The notes under the pieces were generated by a model. The model was not told the DNA's origin, searched no databases, and saw nothing but the letters and a program-made list of their open reading frames with translations. From Cellulophaga sp. RHA19 (lineage in GTDB: Bacteria; Bacteroidota; Bacteroidia; Flavobacteriales; Flavobacteriaceae): a stretch of DNA of 64,000 nt. The position numbers were made by a program, and so were the translations under genes. Below, piece after piece: positions 43,767 through 52,211 of this stretch. The first letter of the stretch is position 1. Every line of letters begins with the position of its first letter. Where the stretch lies: contig NZ_PHUL01000001.1 in NCBI RefSeq assembly GCF_002813425.1, positions 2,239,001 through 2,303,000 on the forward strand, written 5' to 3'.

Positions 43767-44381
43767 TTAATTGTAAACTTCCTGTTCTATGTTACTTTTT
43801 TTGTATGCCTTAACAGCAAAAAATATAAATGCCAGTGTAATAACGCTTCCAAGAATTAGACTATTGGTAGCTCCTAAAGACTCAGAAATTGATATCAATA
43901 TTTTTTTTAAACCTCTTCTAGATCCAGATACAGCAACGTTTTCACCAGCTTCTAATTTTAGGGCACTATCATATAAAGCAAAAGTTAGTAATGCCACAAC
44001 CAAACTGTATAAAGCTGGTTTAACCCAAGCTTTAGTTTTTTTCTGAACTTTGTTTTTAGATAAATTTGTTTTAGAAACTAATGTATTTAAGGTGTTTTGG
44101 TATTCTTCCTCTGATGTAAAATCTAAATACGCTTTTTCATTTTTCCCTTTTTCTATAAAAAATACTTGAAAGCCCTTATCTTCCTTAAAAGGAACAATTT
44201 TTATAATATCTGTATATGTAAAAGTATGTTGCGTGTTAAGTAGCCCTTTTTTATCTGAGTCTAACTCAGTATTAAAAGCTTCTAACGTTTTATAGTCTTC
44301 ATCAGAGAGTCTAACTTTAGATTCTGTAAGTAATATATTTTTAATGTACGTAGCCTTTGTATTAATTATAAACTGTTGCAT
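43767..44381 (-). CDS. Two-helix membrane protein of unknown function
   Basis: The 204-residue protein has a cytosolic, beta-rich N-terminal part of about 105 residues (FTYTDIIKIVPFKEDKGFQV resembles a PH-like sheet) and two membrane helices near 122-140 and 172-195 separated by a loop (LEAGENVAVSGSRRGLKKIL). I do not recognise the family. It lies between the LytTR kinase and the thioesterase genes with about 100 bases on either side, so it is probably monocistronic. Confidence 0.68.
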   Translation of the reverse strand: MQQFIINTKATYIKNILLTESKVRLSDEDYKTLEAFNTELDSDKKGLLNTQHTFTYTDIIKIVPFKEDKGFQVFFIEKGKNEKAYLDFTSEEEYQNTLNTLVSKTNLSKNKVQKKTKAWVKPALYSLVVALLTFALYDSALKLEAGENVAVSGSRRGLKKILISISESLGATNSLILGSVITLAFIFFAVKAYKKSNIEQEVYN

Positions 44382-44480
44382 AAAATTTAATCTTTTAATT
44401 TAAGATAAATGTATATGTTACCATTTACATATGTAAACGCTAGTTTATATTTGCTAGGTTTTAGCGCATATTTGTAAAGC

Positions 44481-45026
44481 TTACTTTAATAGTATCTTTA
44501 CGTTTTCTTTTTCTAAAGAGTCTAAAAAATCTTCTATTTTAAAGTTTGATGATTCAAACGTGTTATTTCTTTTAAAGGCTTGTTCTTTACGTCTAATGCT
44601 ACGTGCAAACCTACGTATACCTTGTTTATCTTCTACTAATAATCCAGGTACAACTAGGCTTTTACCGTGTGTGTCTTTAGCAACCATAGTAAAGTATGAT
44701 GAGTTGCAATGTTTTTTTACACCAGTGGTAATATTTTCAGATTCTACCCTAACGCCAACAACCATAGAGGTTCTTCCTGTGTAGTTTATAGATGCTTTTA
44801 AAGTTACCAACTCACCAACCTCTATAGGATTTAAAAAATCTACTCTGTTTACAGATGCTGTAACACAATAACTCCTAGAGTGTTTAGATGCACAAGCAAA
44901 AGCAATTTGATCCATAAGGTTTAAAATGTAACCACCGTGTACTTTGCCGCCAAAATTAGAGTGCGCAGGTAACATTAACTCAGTTATAGAAACTTTAGAT
45001 TCGTTTACTGTTTTAAATTCGCTCAT
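44481..45026 (-). CDS. Hotdog-fold acyl-CoA thioesterase
   Basis: The 181-residue protein has a hotdog fold of the YciA/BACH type: LMLPAHSNFGGKVHGGYILNL (residues 17-37) with the catalytic Asp in LMDQIAFACA, then ASVNRVDFLNPIEVGELV and GRTSMVVGVRVESEN. It hydrolyses acyl-CoA thioesters in the cytosol; chain-length range is not predictable. The C-terminal 45 residues are charged and may be flexible. It follows the small membrane protein by 4 bases, so the two are probably co-transcribed. Confidence 0.9.
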   Translation of the reverse strand: MSEFKTVNESKVSITELMLPAHSNFGGKVHGGYILNLMDQIAFACASKHSRSYCVTASVNRVDFLNPIEVGELVTLKASINYTGRTSMVVGVRVESENITTGVKKHCNSSYFTMVAKDTHGKSLVVPGLLVEDKQGIRRFARSIRRKEQAFKRNNTFESSNFKIEDFLDSLEKENVKILLK

Positions 45027-45030
45027 ATAT

Positions 45031-45396
45031 TTAGTTTCTAACGTGTGGAGATTGTTCTTTTGTTACCTCTGTAATAAAATATTTAGTATCACCCAACCAA
45101 GCAAAAGTAGCATAGCGTTCTACATAAGTTACTTTTACATAGTTACCTTGGTAGTCTTTTAGTTTCTCTATAATATCTGTGTCTTTGTCTAAAACCGAAA
45201 AAGAAAATATTTGTGCTCCAGAAATACCTTGACTAATTTCTCCTTCCCAAGTTTTTACAATTACACCTTTGTGGCTAAATTTAATTAACTCACCAGATCT
45301 ATAACCTTCACTAATTGGCACATAGTAGATAAATGCATATATGGCTGCAAATGCAGCAATTATAATTAATATGGTAATTGCTAAAGCTTTTTTCAT
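45031..45396 (-). CDS. Small membrane-anchored protein upstream of the thioesterase
   Basis: The 121-residue protein has one N-terminal membrane helix (residues 5-27) and a beta-rich domain (GELIKFSHKGVIVKTWEGEI, GNYVKVTYVERY). Homologues in flavobacteria are often labelled 6-phosphogluconate dehydrogenase, but no nucleotide-binding motif or suitable length exists, so that label should not be used. It is likely exposed to the periplasm. Function unknown. Confidence 0.75.
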   Translation of the reverse strand: MKKALAITILIIIAAFAAIYAFIYYVPISEGYRSGELIKFSHKGVIVKTWEGEISQGISGAQIFSFSVLDKDTDIIEKLKDYQGNYVKVTYVERYATFAWLGDTKYFITEVTKEQSPHVRN

Positions 45397-45428
45397 TAGG
45401 TAAAGTTATATGGTTATTGTGTGTTTAA

Positions 45429-46763
45429 TTATTTAAGATCTTCGTGATTATCAAGAGCACGTTTTAATATAGGCTCTGGAATAGATTTTTTTGCTTTTGC
45501 GCCCATTTTTTTAAGCTTTTCTATAGATGTAATAATGTTTCCACGGCCTTCTACCAATTTGTTCATAGCCCCTTTGTATTCATTTTTAGCCTCATCCATT
45601 TTTTTACCAACTTTGGTTAAGTCACCAACAAAACCTTCAAACTTATCATATAAAGCACCAGCTTGTCTGGCTATTTCTATGGCATTACGCTGTTGCTTTT
45701 CATTATTCCACATAGTATCTATAGTACGCAGTGTAGCTAATAAGGTAGCAGGTGTAACAATTACTATATTCTGCTCAAAAGCTTTGTTGTAAAGGTTGTT
45801 ATCGTTATTAATAGCAACAGCAAAAGCAGGTTCTATTGGTACAAAAAGTAATACAAAATCTGGACTCTCCATTTCGTATAAATCTTCATACTTTTTGGCA
45901 GATAATTGGTCTACGTGCTTGCGCAAAGAAATAATGTGTTCTTTTAAAAACTTCTCTTTTTCGGTTTCATCATCGGCATTTACAAAACGCTCATAGGCAG
46001 TTAATGATACTTTAGAATCTACCACCATTTTTTTGTTATCAGGTAAATTAATAATAACATCTGGTAGTACTCTAGAGCCATCTTCTCTGGTGAAACTCTG
46101 TTGTACGCTGTATTCTCTGTCTTTTTCTAATCCAGATTTTTCTAATACACGTTCTAACACCAATTCTCCCCAATTACCTTGCATTTTACTATCACCCTTT
46201 AAGGCTTTAGTTAAGTTTTCTGCTTCTTGGGTAATTTTAAGGTTCTGACTTTGTAAGTTTAATAGCTGTTCTTTTAAGGCAGAATGTATACTAATATTTT
46301 CTTTTTGACTTTCATCCACTTTTTTCTCAAACAATAGAATTTTTTCCTGTAGTGGATGTAAAATATTTTTGATGTTTACCTGATTCTGCTCTGTGAACTT
46401 TGTGCTTTTTTCATCTAAAATTTTATTTGCTAAGTTTTCAAATTCCTTAGTAAATTTTTCTTGAAGCTGTTCTACTTCTTGTTTTTGCTCTGTATTTTTA
46501 AGCTGAAGATTTTCTAAATCTGCTTGGTACCTAGTAATTTGGTTACTAAGTTGTTCTTTTTCTTCGCGTAACGTATTTTTTTCGTCCTCTAAAGAGACAA
46601 CTTTATTTTCTAAAGTTGTTAAATTCTGATTTAGAATAGATTCTCTTTCTAATATGGCACTTTGGCTAGATTTTGTTTTTAGGTTCTGAATGTAGTTTCC
46701 TAAAAAGTAACCAGCAACAAGGCATATAACTGCAACTAAAAAGTATATCAAAAAATCGGTCAT
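45429..46763 (-). CDS. rmuC: DNA recombination protein RmuC
   Basis: The 444-residue protein begins with a membrane helix (residues 3-22, FLIYFLVAVICLVAGYFLGN), then a coiled coil from about 25 to 190, and the RmuC core (residues 195-400: GNWGELVLERVLEKSGLEKD, VLPDVIINLPDNKKMVVDSK, PDFVLLFVPIEPAFAVAI). The core is a nuclease-like fold related to restriction endonucleases. RmuC limits inversions at short inverted repeats. Neighbours give no further hint; the gene is likely monocistronic. Confidence 0.92.
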   Translation of the reverse strand: MTDFLIYFLVAVICLVAGYFLGNYIQNLKTKSSQSAILERESILNQNLTTLENKVVSLEDEKNTLREEKEQLSNQITRYQADLENLQLKNTEQKQEVEQLQEKFTKEFENLANKILDEKSTKFTEQNQVNIKNILHPLQEKILLFEKKVDESQKENISIHSALKEQLLNLQSQNLKITQEAENLTKALKGDSKMQGNWGELVLERVLEKSGLEKDREYSVQQSFTREDGSRVLPDVIINLPDNKKMVVDSKVSLTAYERFVNADDETEKEKFLKEHIISLRKHVDQLSAKKYEDLYEMESPDFVLLFVPIEPAFAVAINNDNNLYNKAFEQNIVIVTPATLLATLRTIDTMWNNEKQQRNAIEIARQAGALYDKFEGFVGDLTKVGKKMDEAKNEYKGAMNKLVEGRGNIITSIEKLKKMGAKAKKSIPEPILKRALDNHEDLK

Positions 46764-46894
46764 AGGGTGTATAGTGTCTATAAAAAAGTAAAGATAAAGG
46801 TTTTGTTTGTTGTTTTCTTTAAAGCCTAATAGAAGTAATTAACATCTAATGGCAAAAAAGTTATTTTCAGTTTTATAAAGTGTTTGTTAAGAAA

Positions 46895-47704
46895 CTAAAC
46901 AACCTTAAAACTAGCGGTATTTTCATCAAAAACTATAGTGTCTTCAGGAAACAATGCATTAAATTTTTTAGTCGCTATTAAATCTGTTGGTGTACCAAAA
47001 TGACTAGTGTTTTTATCTAGAATTAAAATTTTATCGCACAATTGCAAAGCAACTTCAATTTCGTGGGTTGTAAATAATATTGTTTTTTTGGTTTTGTGGG
47101 CTATATTTTTTAATAGTTTTAAAATAGTTGCCTTGTGGTACAAATCTAGGTGAGATGTTGGTTCGTCTAATAAAATAATAGAGGTGTCTTGTGCCAACGC
47201 CCTTGCAATCATTACTTTTTGTAATTGTCCGTCACTAAGTTCGTAACATTTTTTATGCTGCAATTCTTCAATTTGTACTAAAGAAATGGCCTCTGTAATT
47301 TTATCTTTGTCAGTATTCGTAAGCGTACCAATCCAATTGGTGTATGGTTGTCTTCCTAAAGCAATAACTTCTAAAACAGTTAAGTTTTTAGAGGCTATTT
47401 TCTCTGTTAACACAACACTTATTTTGGCAGCTAATTGTCCTGGTTTGTAGTCGTTAATTTCAATAGTATCAACACTAATACTACCACCAAGTTTAGGTTG
47501 TACATTACCCAAAGTACGTAGCAAAGTAGACTTTCCTATGCCGTTTACCCCAACAATAGCCGTTAACTCTCCTTTTTTTAAAGCAAAATTAATATACTTA
47601 GAAATAACATTTTGTTGTTTCTTAGAGCTGTAACCTATGCTTAGGCTTGTTACTTTTAGGGCTATATGTTGTTGTTCTTTTTTGATGTCTTTTATTTTAA
47701 ATAT
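46895..47704 (-). CDS. btuD: Cobalamin/iron-type ABC transporter ATPase without a usual start codon
   Basis: The frame encodes a complete FecE/BtuD-type ATPase: Walker A GVNGIGKSTLL (47548-47516), signature LSDGQLQKVMIARALA, Walker B SIILLDEPTSHLD and the H-loop TTHEIEVAL. The first TTG (47524) lies inside Walker A and cannot be the true start. Upstream to the in-frame stop at 47734 there is no ATG, GTG, TTG or CTG, only ATA or ATC (47704, 47695, 47686). I give the outer ATA as a provisional start. A +1 shift at the TTT TAG end of the permease would instead fuse the two genes. Confidence 0.7.
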   Translation of the reverse strand: MFKIKDIKKEQQHIALKVTSLSIGYSSKKQQNVISKYINFALKKGELTAIVGVNGIGKSTLLRTLGNVQPKLGGSISVDTIEINDYKPGQLAAKISVVLTEKIASKNLTVLEVIALGRQPYTNWIGTLTNTDKDKITEAISLVQIEELQHKKCYELSDGQLQKVMIARALAQDTSIILLDEPTSHLDLYHKATILKLLKNIAHKTKKTILFTTHEIEVALQLCDKILILDKNTSHFGTPTDLIATKKFNALFPEDTIVFDENTASFKVV

Positions 47705-47705
47705 T

Positions 47706-48737
47706 CTAAAATACCATTTTCTTTTTACGTATTAACAACCAAATTACTACAGGCGCACCAACAATAGAGGTTATAGCGTTTATAGGTAATACATAAGCGC
47801 TAGATGGTAATTGCGCAATAGTATCGCACAGGAGCATTAAAATGGCTCCGTAAAGTAGTACTGCTGGTATTAGTGTTTTATGATTTGTAGTATTAAATAC
47901 TTGTCTGGTTAAATGTGGTACAGCCAAACCTATAAAAGCAATAGGACCCGCAAAAGCAGTAATACCACCAGCTAACAAACCTGTTGCTACAATAATTAAA
48001 AAACGTTGTTTTTTAATATGTACTCCTAGACTACGCGCATAGTTTTCGCCCAATAAAAAAGCATTTAAAGATTTTATGGTAAAAATACTTATAATGATTC
48101 CTGTACCAACTATAGCTCCTAGCAAACCTAATTGTGACCAAGATAAATTACCAAGGCTACCAAAAGACCAATAAATATACTGTTGTAATTGCTCTGCATC
48201 TGTAAAATATGATAACACACTAACAATTGCAGCGGTAATGCTACCAAACATTAAACCAATAATTAAAAGTGCCATAGTGTCTTTTACCTTAGCGGCAACA
48301 ATCATTACCGCTAATAAAACAAGAAAACTACCTGTGCTAGATGCTATGGCTAAAGTTACATTATTTACAACGCCAAATGTAAAAACACCAGAAAAGAGGG
48401 AAGCTCCCATAATTAAAATAGCAGCACCTAAACTAGCACCAGAACTAATACCCAAAACAAAAGGTCCTGCAAGCGGATTTCTAAACAATGTTTGCATTAA
48501 CAAACCACTTAAAGCCAAGCCACTACCAGTTAATATGGCGGTTATTGCTTTTGGTATTCTGTAATTTCTAATAATATAGCCCCAAGATTCTTTTTGCAAG
48601 TCGCCTCCAAAAATAGCACTTATAGTATCTGTAAAAGGTATAGTAACAGACCCAAAACTTATGCTAATGCAAAAACATATTACAAGTAAAACAAGTAATA
48701 ATATAAATGCTAATGTGTATTTTTTTTGATGCAACAC
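47706..48737 (-). CDS. btuC: FecCD-family ABC permease (BtuC-like)
   Basis: The 343-residue protein has nine or ten helices and FecCD family marks: RNYRIPKAITAILTGSGLAL near residue 55, LAGPFVLGISSGASLGAAI near 90, and GAPVVIWLLIRKKK at the C-terminus. It forms the translocation channel of a BtuCD-type importer. It starts with GTG at 48737, sharing a base with the TAG stop of the binding-protein gene (TAGTG), and ends in the slippery TTT TAG just before the ATPase frame. Cobalamin as substrate is inferred from the divergent riboswitch. Confidence 0.9.
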   Translation of the reverse strand: MLHQKKYTLAFILLLVLLVICFCISISFGSVTIPFTDTISAIFGGDLQKESWGYIIRNYRIPKAITAILTGSGLALSGLLMQTLFRNPLAGPFVLGISSGASLGAAILIMGASLFSGVFTFGVVNNVTLAIASSTGSFLVLLAVMIVAAKVKDTMALLIIGLMFGSITAAIVSVLSYFTDAEQLQQYIYWSFGSLGNLSWSQLGLLGAIVGTGIIISIFTIKSLNAFLLGENYARSLGVHIKKQRFLIIVATGLLAGGITAFAGPIAFIGLAVPHLTRQVFNTTNHKTLIPAVLLYGAILMLLCDTIAQLPSSAYVLPINAITSIVGAPVVIWLLIRKKKMVF

Positions 48738-49891
48738 TATTGTAGAGGTTTAAAAAATGTAGTCTTATATTCTGGTAAAACGTCTGGATGAAAAATAGAA
48801 ATTAGGTCTTTTAAAACCAAGTCTGGCCTGTTAGGAGCAAGCTCAAAAAACAAGACACCGCCAGTTTCTCCTTTAACTAAAGTAATAGTATATATTTTTT
48901 TATTTTTATATGCATCAAACTGAGTATAATGCGCACTAGATTCTGCTACTTGTTTGTAACTAGAGTTGCTAGATGGTGATATCCAAAAATCGGCTTTGCC
49001 AGCTTTGTCAAAAACACTTTCTATACTTAAACCAACACCGCCAGTTTCTTGCAAATCACTCCACAAATAATTAGCGTTTGCATCTTTTAAAAACTGAGCC
49101 ATCCAGCTTTTTCCACCAGCCACGTGCCATAAATCTTTATACAAGCCACCAGTTAAAACACTTGGCCTGTTAGTTGCCTTTTTTGCTAATGCTTTGGCAT
49201 CATTATAGTTGGTTTCAATAGTTTTAAAAATTGAATCGGCTTTAGCCTCTGCATTAAAAAACGGAGCAAAAAACTTAATCCATTCTGCTTTACCAAGCGG
49301 AGTTTCCTCTGTCCAATCGCCATTAAAAACAACAGGAATATTAGAGCGTTGCAAAGTACTGTATGTTTTATTGTTGTTATCTATGCCAAAACCAACAACA
49401 ACATCTGGATTTAATGCAATAACCATTTCTGTGTTTAAAGATTGATTAACGCCTAATTCTTCAATTTCTCCCTCTTTAATTAATGTTCTGGCAGCAGTAG
49501 AAGAGATATAATCTGTGTTAGGAAAACCAACTAATTTATCTAAAACACCAAGAGACTCTAATGCCGGTATGTGTGTTGTAGATGTTACAACTAGCTTCTG
49601 TACAGGAACAGTTACAATAGCGTCATAATCATCTTTATTCAAGGTAATTGTGGCTGCTTTATCTTTAGGAATTAAGGCGTATGTAAAAGCAGATTCTGCT
49701 TTTGGCCAAGGAGAGGTAATTTTTAAAATAGTAATACCATTTGCCTGCTTTTCTATGCTAAAACCTTTTGCGTAACTAAGGTTTGCTTTAGTTGGTTTTG
49801 CTGTAGTTGTAGGCAATGGTTGTTGTGTTTTTTCTTTGCAAGAAGCAAGTATTAAAAAACAACTAAAAAGGGCAATTTTTAAAATTTTCAT
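48737..49891 (-). CDS. btuF: Periplasmic cobalamin-type binding lipoprotein (BtuF-like)
   Basis: The 384-residue product (start MKILKIALFSCFLILASCKE at 49891; the longer frame only adds seven residues before the signal) is a lipoprotein with cysteine 18 and a helical-backbone metal-receptor fold: SLGVLDKLVGFPNTDYIS near 112, VIALNPDVVVGFG near 155, and GGKSWMAQFLKDANANYLW near 265. It should bind the substrate in the periplasm and hand it to the permease. It is the first gene of the transporter operon; a TACTTTTG element lies 19 bases before its ATG. Confidence 0.9.
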   Translation of the reverse strand: MKILKIALFSCFLILASCKEKTQQPLPTTTAKPTKANLSYAKGFSIEKQANGITILKITSPWPKAESAFTYALIPKDKAATITLNKDDYDAIVTVPVQKLVVTSTTHIPALESLGVLDKLVGFPNTDYISSTAARTLIKEGEIEELGVNQSLNTEMVIALNPDVVVGFGIDNNNKTYSTLQRSNIPVVFNGDWTEETPLGKAEWIKFFAPFFNAEAKADSIFKTIETNYNDAKALAKKATNRPSVLTGGLYKDLWHVAGGKSWMAQFLKDANANYLWSDLQETGGVGLSIESVFDKAGKADFWISPSSNSSYKQVAESSAHYTQFDAYKNKKIYTITLVKGETGGVLFFELAPNRPDLVLKDLISIFHPDVLPEYKTTFFKPLQ

Positions 49892-49909
49892 CGATAGCGA
49901 ATTAAAGTC

Positions 49910-49917
49910 CAAAAGTA
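49910..49917 (-). promoter_or_regulatory. Putative -7 element of the btuF operon
   Basis: The minus strand reads TACTTTTG (TAnnTTTG). The leader would be about 12 bases, so this operon has no room for a riboswitch of its own. Confidence 0.5.
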
Positions 49918-49958
49918 GTGTAATTTAAATTTGAATAAAAAAATTGAGTAAAAAGGAT

Positions 49959-49966
49959 TACTTTTG
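49959..49966 (+). promoter_or_regulatory. Putative -7 element of the riboswitch-btuB transcript
   Basis: TACTTTTG matches TAnnTTTG and lies just before the riboswitch. The best TTTG upstream is 25 bases away. Confidence 0.5.
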
Positions 49967-49973
49967 CGCCGAA

Positions 49974-50165
49974 TTTTGGTTCTACTATATAGCGTAGTAA
50001 GATTAAAAGGGAATTTGGTGCAAATCCAAAACTGTTCCCGCAACTGTAAGCTTAGTTTACCAAGGGTAAATGCTTTTTGTAACTACAGATCCACTGTCTT
50101 GTATTTTATTAAGATGGGAAGGAGAGCAAAAAGACGCAAGTCAGGAGACCTGCCATATTCAAAAC
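49974..50165 (+). ncRNA. Cobalamin (AdoCbl) riboswitch
   Basis: The core contains GGGAATTTGGTGCAAATCC, the CCCGCAACTGTAA segment (50036-50050 region), and the B12 box AAGTCAGGAGACCTGCCAT (50137-50155), in the order and spacing of the cobalamin riboswitch. The platform behind it (50166-50266) has hairpins TAAACTTT/AAAGTTTA and CGTATG/CATACG, and CGGGA (50183-50187) can pair with TCCCG (50240-50244) before five T residues, a possible terminator. Binding of cobalamin should reduce expression of the TonB receptor downstream. Confidence 0.93.
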
Positions 50166-50266
50166 AACTAATGTTAAACTTTCGGGATAAAAGTTTACGT
50201 ATGGGTACAGACATACGCAGAAATTAATATAATTTCTACTCCCGTTTTTATTAATGAAACACAAAA

Positions 50267-52132
50267 ATGAACAAAAAAATTATTGGTTTATGTGCGGCTG
50301 TATTGGCTAGTGCAACTGTTGTGGCACAACAGGAACAAGAAGAACAAAAGGTTCAAAAATTAGATGAAGTTGTAGTAAGTGATTCTCGTTTTGAATTGAA
50401 AAGAGAAAACTCTGGTAAAACAGTGATTAAAATTACAGCGGAAGAGCTAAAAAGAAATCAAGGTAAAACGGTAGCAGAAATTATAAACGCAAAAAGTGGA
50501 TTTTCTATTGCAGGTAGTACAAGTAGGCAAGGTACTGTTTTAGGTGTATTTGCGCGTGGTGGTAGAGGAAGACAAGTATTGGTTATTGTAGATGGTGTTA
50601 GGGTGTCAGACCCATCTTCAGTAGGGCAAGAGTACGATTTAAGATTACTTACCGCAGCAAATATAGAGTCTATAGAAATTATTAAAGGAGCGGCAAGTAC
50701 ACTTTACGGAACAAATGCAGCAACCGCAGTAATTAATATTACTACTAAAAAAGCAGCTAAAGATGCTATTTCGGGTAATTTTCAGGCAAGTGTTGGTACA
50801 AACCAAACAGCAGTAGATCAAAATTTTGATGTTAATGATTTTGCCAATAGTGCGCGTATAAGTGGTACTTTAGATAAGTTTACATATAAAGTTGGTTTTT
50901 CTAACAGATATTCTGATGGGTTATCTGCTATAGTTACTCCAGAGAATGAAAAAGATGATTTCTCTAACTACAGCACAGATGTAAATTTAGGATATGCTTT
51001 TTCTGATAAATTTTCTGTGAATGTTTATGGTAACCAAACAAAAAATAGTGGTGAGTATGATGAGTCTTTTGGAATGTTAGATGCTCCTTATTCTTTTGTT
51101 AGTGATCAAAAAAGAGCAGGCTTATCATCAACTTATAAATATAATAAAGGTTCTGTTGTTGTTAATGGTGCTTACAGTGAGTACAGCTCAGAAAACAAAT
51201 CTGCTTTTCCTAGTGCTTATGAAGGCAAAAACATAGTAGTAGACGTATACAACAAGTACAATTTTAATGATGCTTTTTATACTGTTTTAGGATTAAATTA
51301 TATTAATGATGAAACTGAATATGCAGAAGTACAAGATTTTTCTATTGTAGATCCATACGCTAATGTTGTATATGTATCAGATTTTGGATTAAACTTAAAT
51401 GTTGGTGCTCGTTTAAATAACCATTCTGAGTATGGTTCTAATTTTGTTTACAACGTTAACCCATCTTATGTTATTAAAAACACAAATGGTTATGTTAAAC
51501 TGATGGGTTCTTATGCAACATCTTACATTACACCAAGCTTAAACCAGTTATTTGGTAACTTTGGAGCTAATCCAGATTTAGATCCAGAAGAAGACCGTAC
51601 AATTGAGGGTGGTTTAGAATATGCAGTAAATGACAAATTAAGAGTTAGTGCTTTATATTTTAATAGAAAAGAAGAAAATTTTGTTTTTTACGGAGCAACA
51701 GGTTATGACAATGCAGAAAATACAATTGAAGCAAAAGGGGTAGAAGTAGAGTTAGATTATACACCAGTTAACGCTTTAAATATTGGAGCAAATTATACAT
51801 TTACAGAAAGAGAAGGTGATGCAGGTATACGTTTACCAAAACATAAAGTAAATGCTTTTGCAAACTACAATTTTTCAGACCGTACAAACGCATCTTTAAA
51901 TTACACAATGGTAGGTAATAGATCAGATTCTGATTTTGCAACTTTCCCAGCTACAAATGTAAACCTACACGCTTACACGCTTTTAGATTTATACATCTCG
52001 CATACACTTATAAATAACAAATTAACTGTATTTGCTAATGCAAGTAACTTGTTAAATGAAGAGTATACAGAAATATTAGGTTTTACAACAAAAGGAGCTA
52101 ACGTAAGGTTAGGGTTAAACCTTACTTTATAA
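50267..52132 (+). CDS. btuB: TonB-dependent vitamin B12 receptor (BtuB-like)
   Basis: The 621-residue protein has a signal peptide (first 20 residues, ending TVVAQ), a TonB box region (LDEVVVSD near 32), a plug domain (residues 40-150: GKTVAEIINAKSGFSI, RGGRGRQVLVIVDGVRV, IKGAASTLYGTNAATAVINI), and a 22-strand barrel with the terminal GANVRLGLNLTL. Its size matches BtuB (about 600) and it lacks the carboxypeptidase-like domain of SusC. The cobalamin riboswitch upstream sets its ligand as cobalamin or a close corrinoid with good confidence. Confidence 0.93.
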   Translation: MNKKIIGLCAAVLASATVVAQQEQEEQKVQKLDEVVVSDSRFELKRENSGKTVIKITAEELKRNQGKTVAEIINAKSGFSIAGSTSRQGTVLGVFARGGRGRQVLVIVDGVRVSDPSSVGQEYDLRLLTAANIESIEIIKGAASTLYGTNAATAVINITTKKAAKDAISGNFQASVGTNQTAVDQNFDVNDFANSARISGTLDKFTYKVGFSNRYSDGLSAIVTPENEKDDFSNYSTDVNLGYAFSDKFSVNVYGNQTKNSGEYDESFGMLDAPYSFVSDQKRAGLSSTYKYNKGSVVVNGAYSEYSSENKSAFPSAYEGKNIVVDVYNKYNFNDAFYTVLGLNYINDETEYAEVQDFSIVDPYANVVYVSDFGLNLNVGARLNNHSEYGSNFVYNVNPSYVIKNTNGYVKLMGSYATSYITPSLNQLFGNFGANPDLDPEEDRTIEGGLEYAVNDKLRVSALYFNRKEENFVFYGATGYDNAENTIEAKGVEVELDYTPVNALNIGANYTFTEREGDAGIRLPKHKVNAFANYNFSDRTNASLNYTMVGNRSDSDFATFPATNVNLHAYTLLDLYISHTLINNKLTVFANASNLLNEEYTEILGFTTKGANVRLGLNLTL

Positions 52133-52150
52133 ATTAGATGTAATACAATA

Positions 52151-52187
52151 TAAAAAAGGCTCACTATTTAGTGAGCCTTTTTGTTTT
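52151..52187. terminator. Bidirectional terminator
   Basis: AAAAAGGCTCACTA and TAGTGAGCCTTTTT (arms around TT) form a strong stem between the convergent btuB and S41 peptidase genes. Confidence 0.9.
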
Positions 52188-52211
52188 TAATACCGAGTTA
52201 TTGAAGCTAAA

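Noticed and set aside
45031..45396. 6-phosphogluconate dehydrogenase label
   Set aside because: Too short, membrane-anchored, no nucleotide-binding fold.
46895..47524. ABC ATPase starting at the TTG at 47524
   Set aside because: That start would cut the protein inside Walker A, while the homologous sequence clearly continues upstream in the same frame.
49964..50227. 87-residue open frame upstream of btuB
   Set aside because: It lies wholly over the cobalamin riboswitch and its platform; the protein is basic and without any family likeness.
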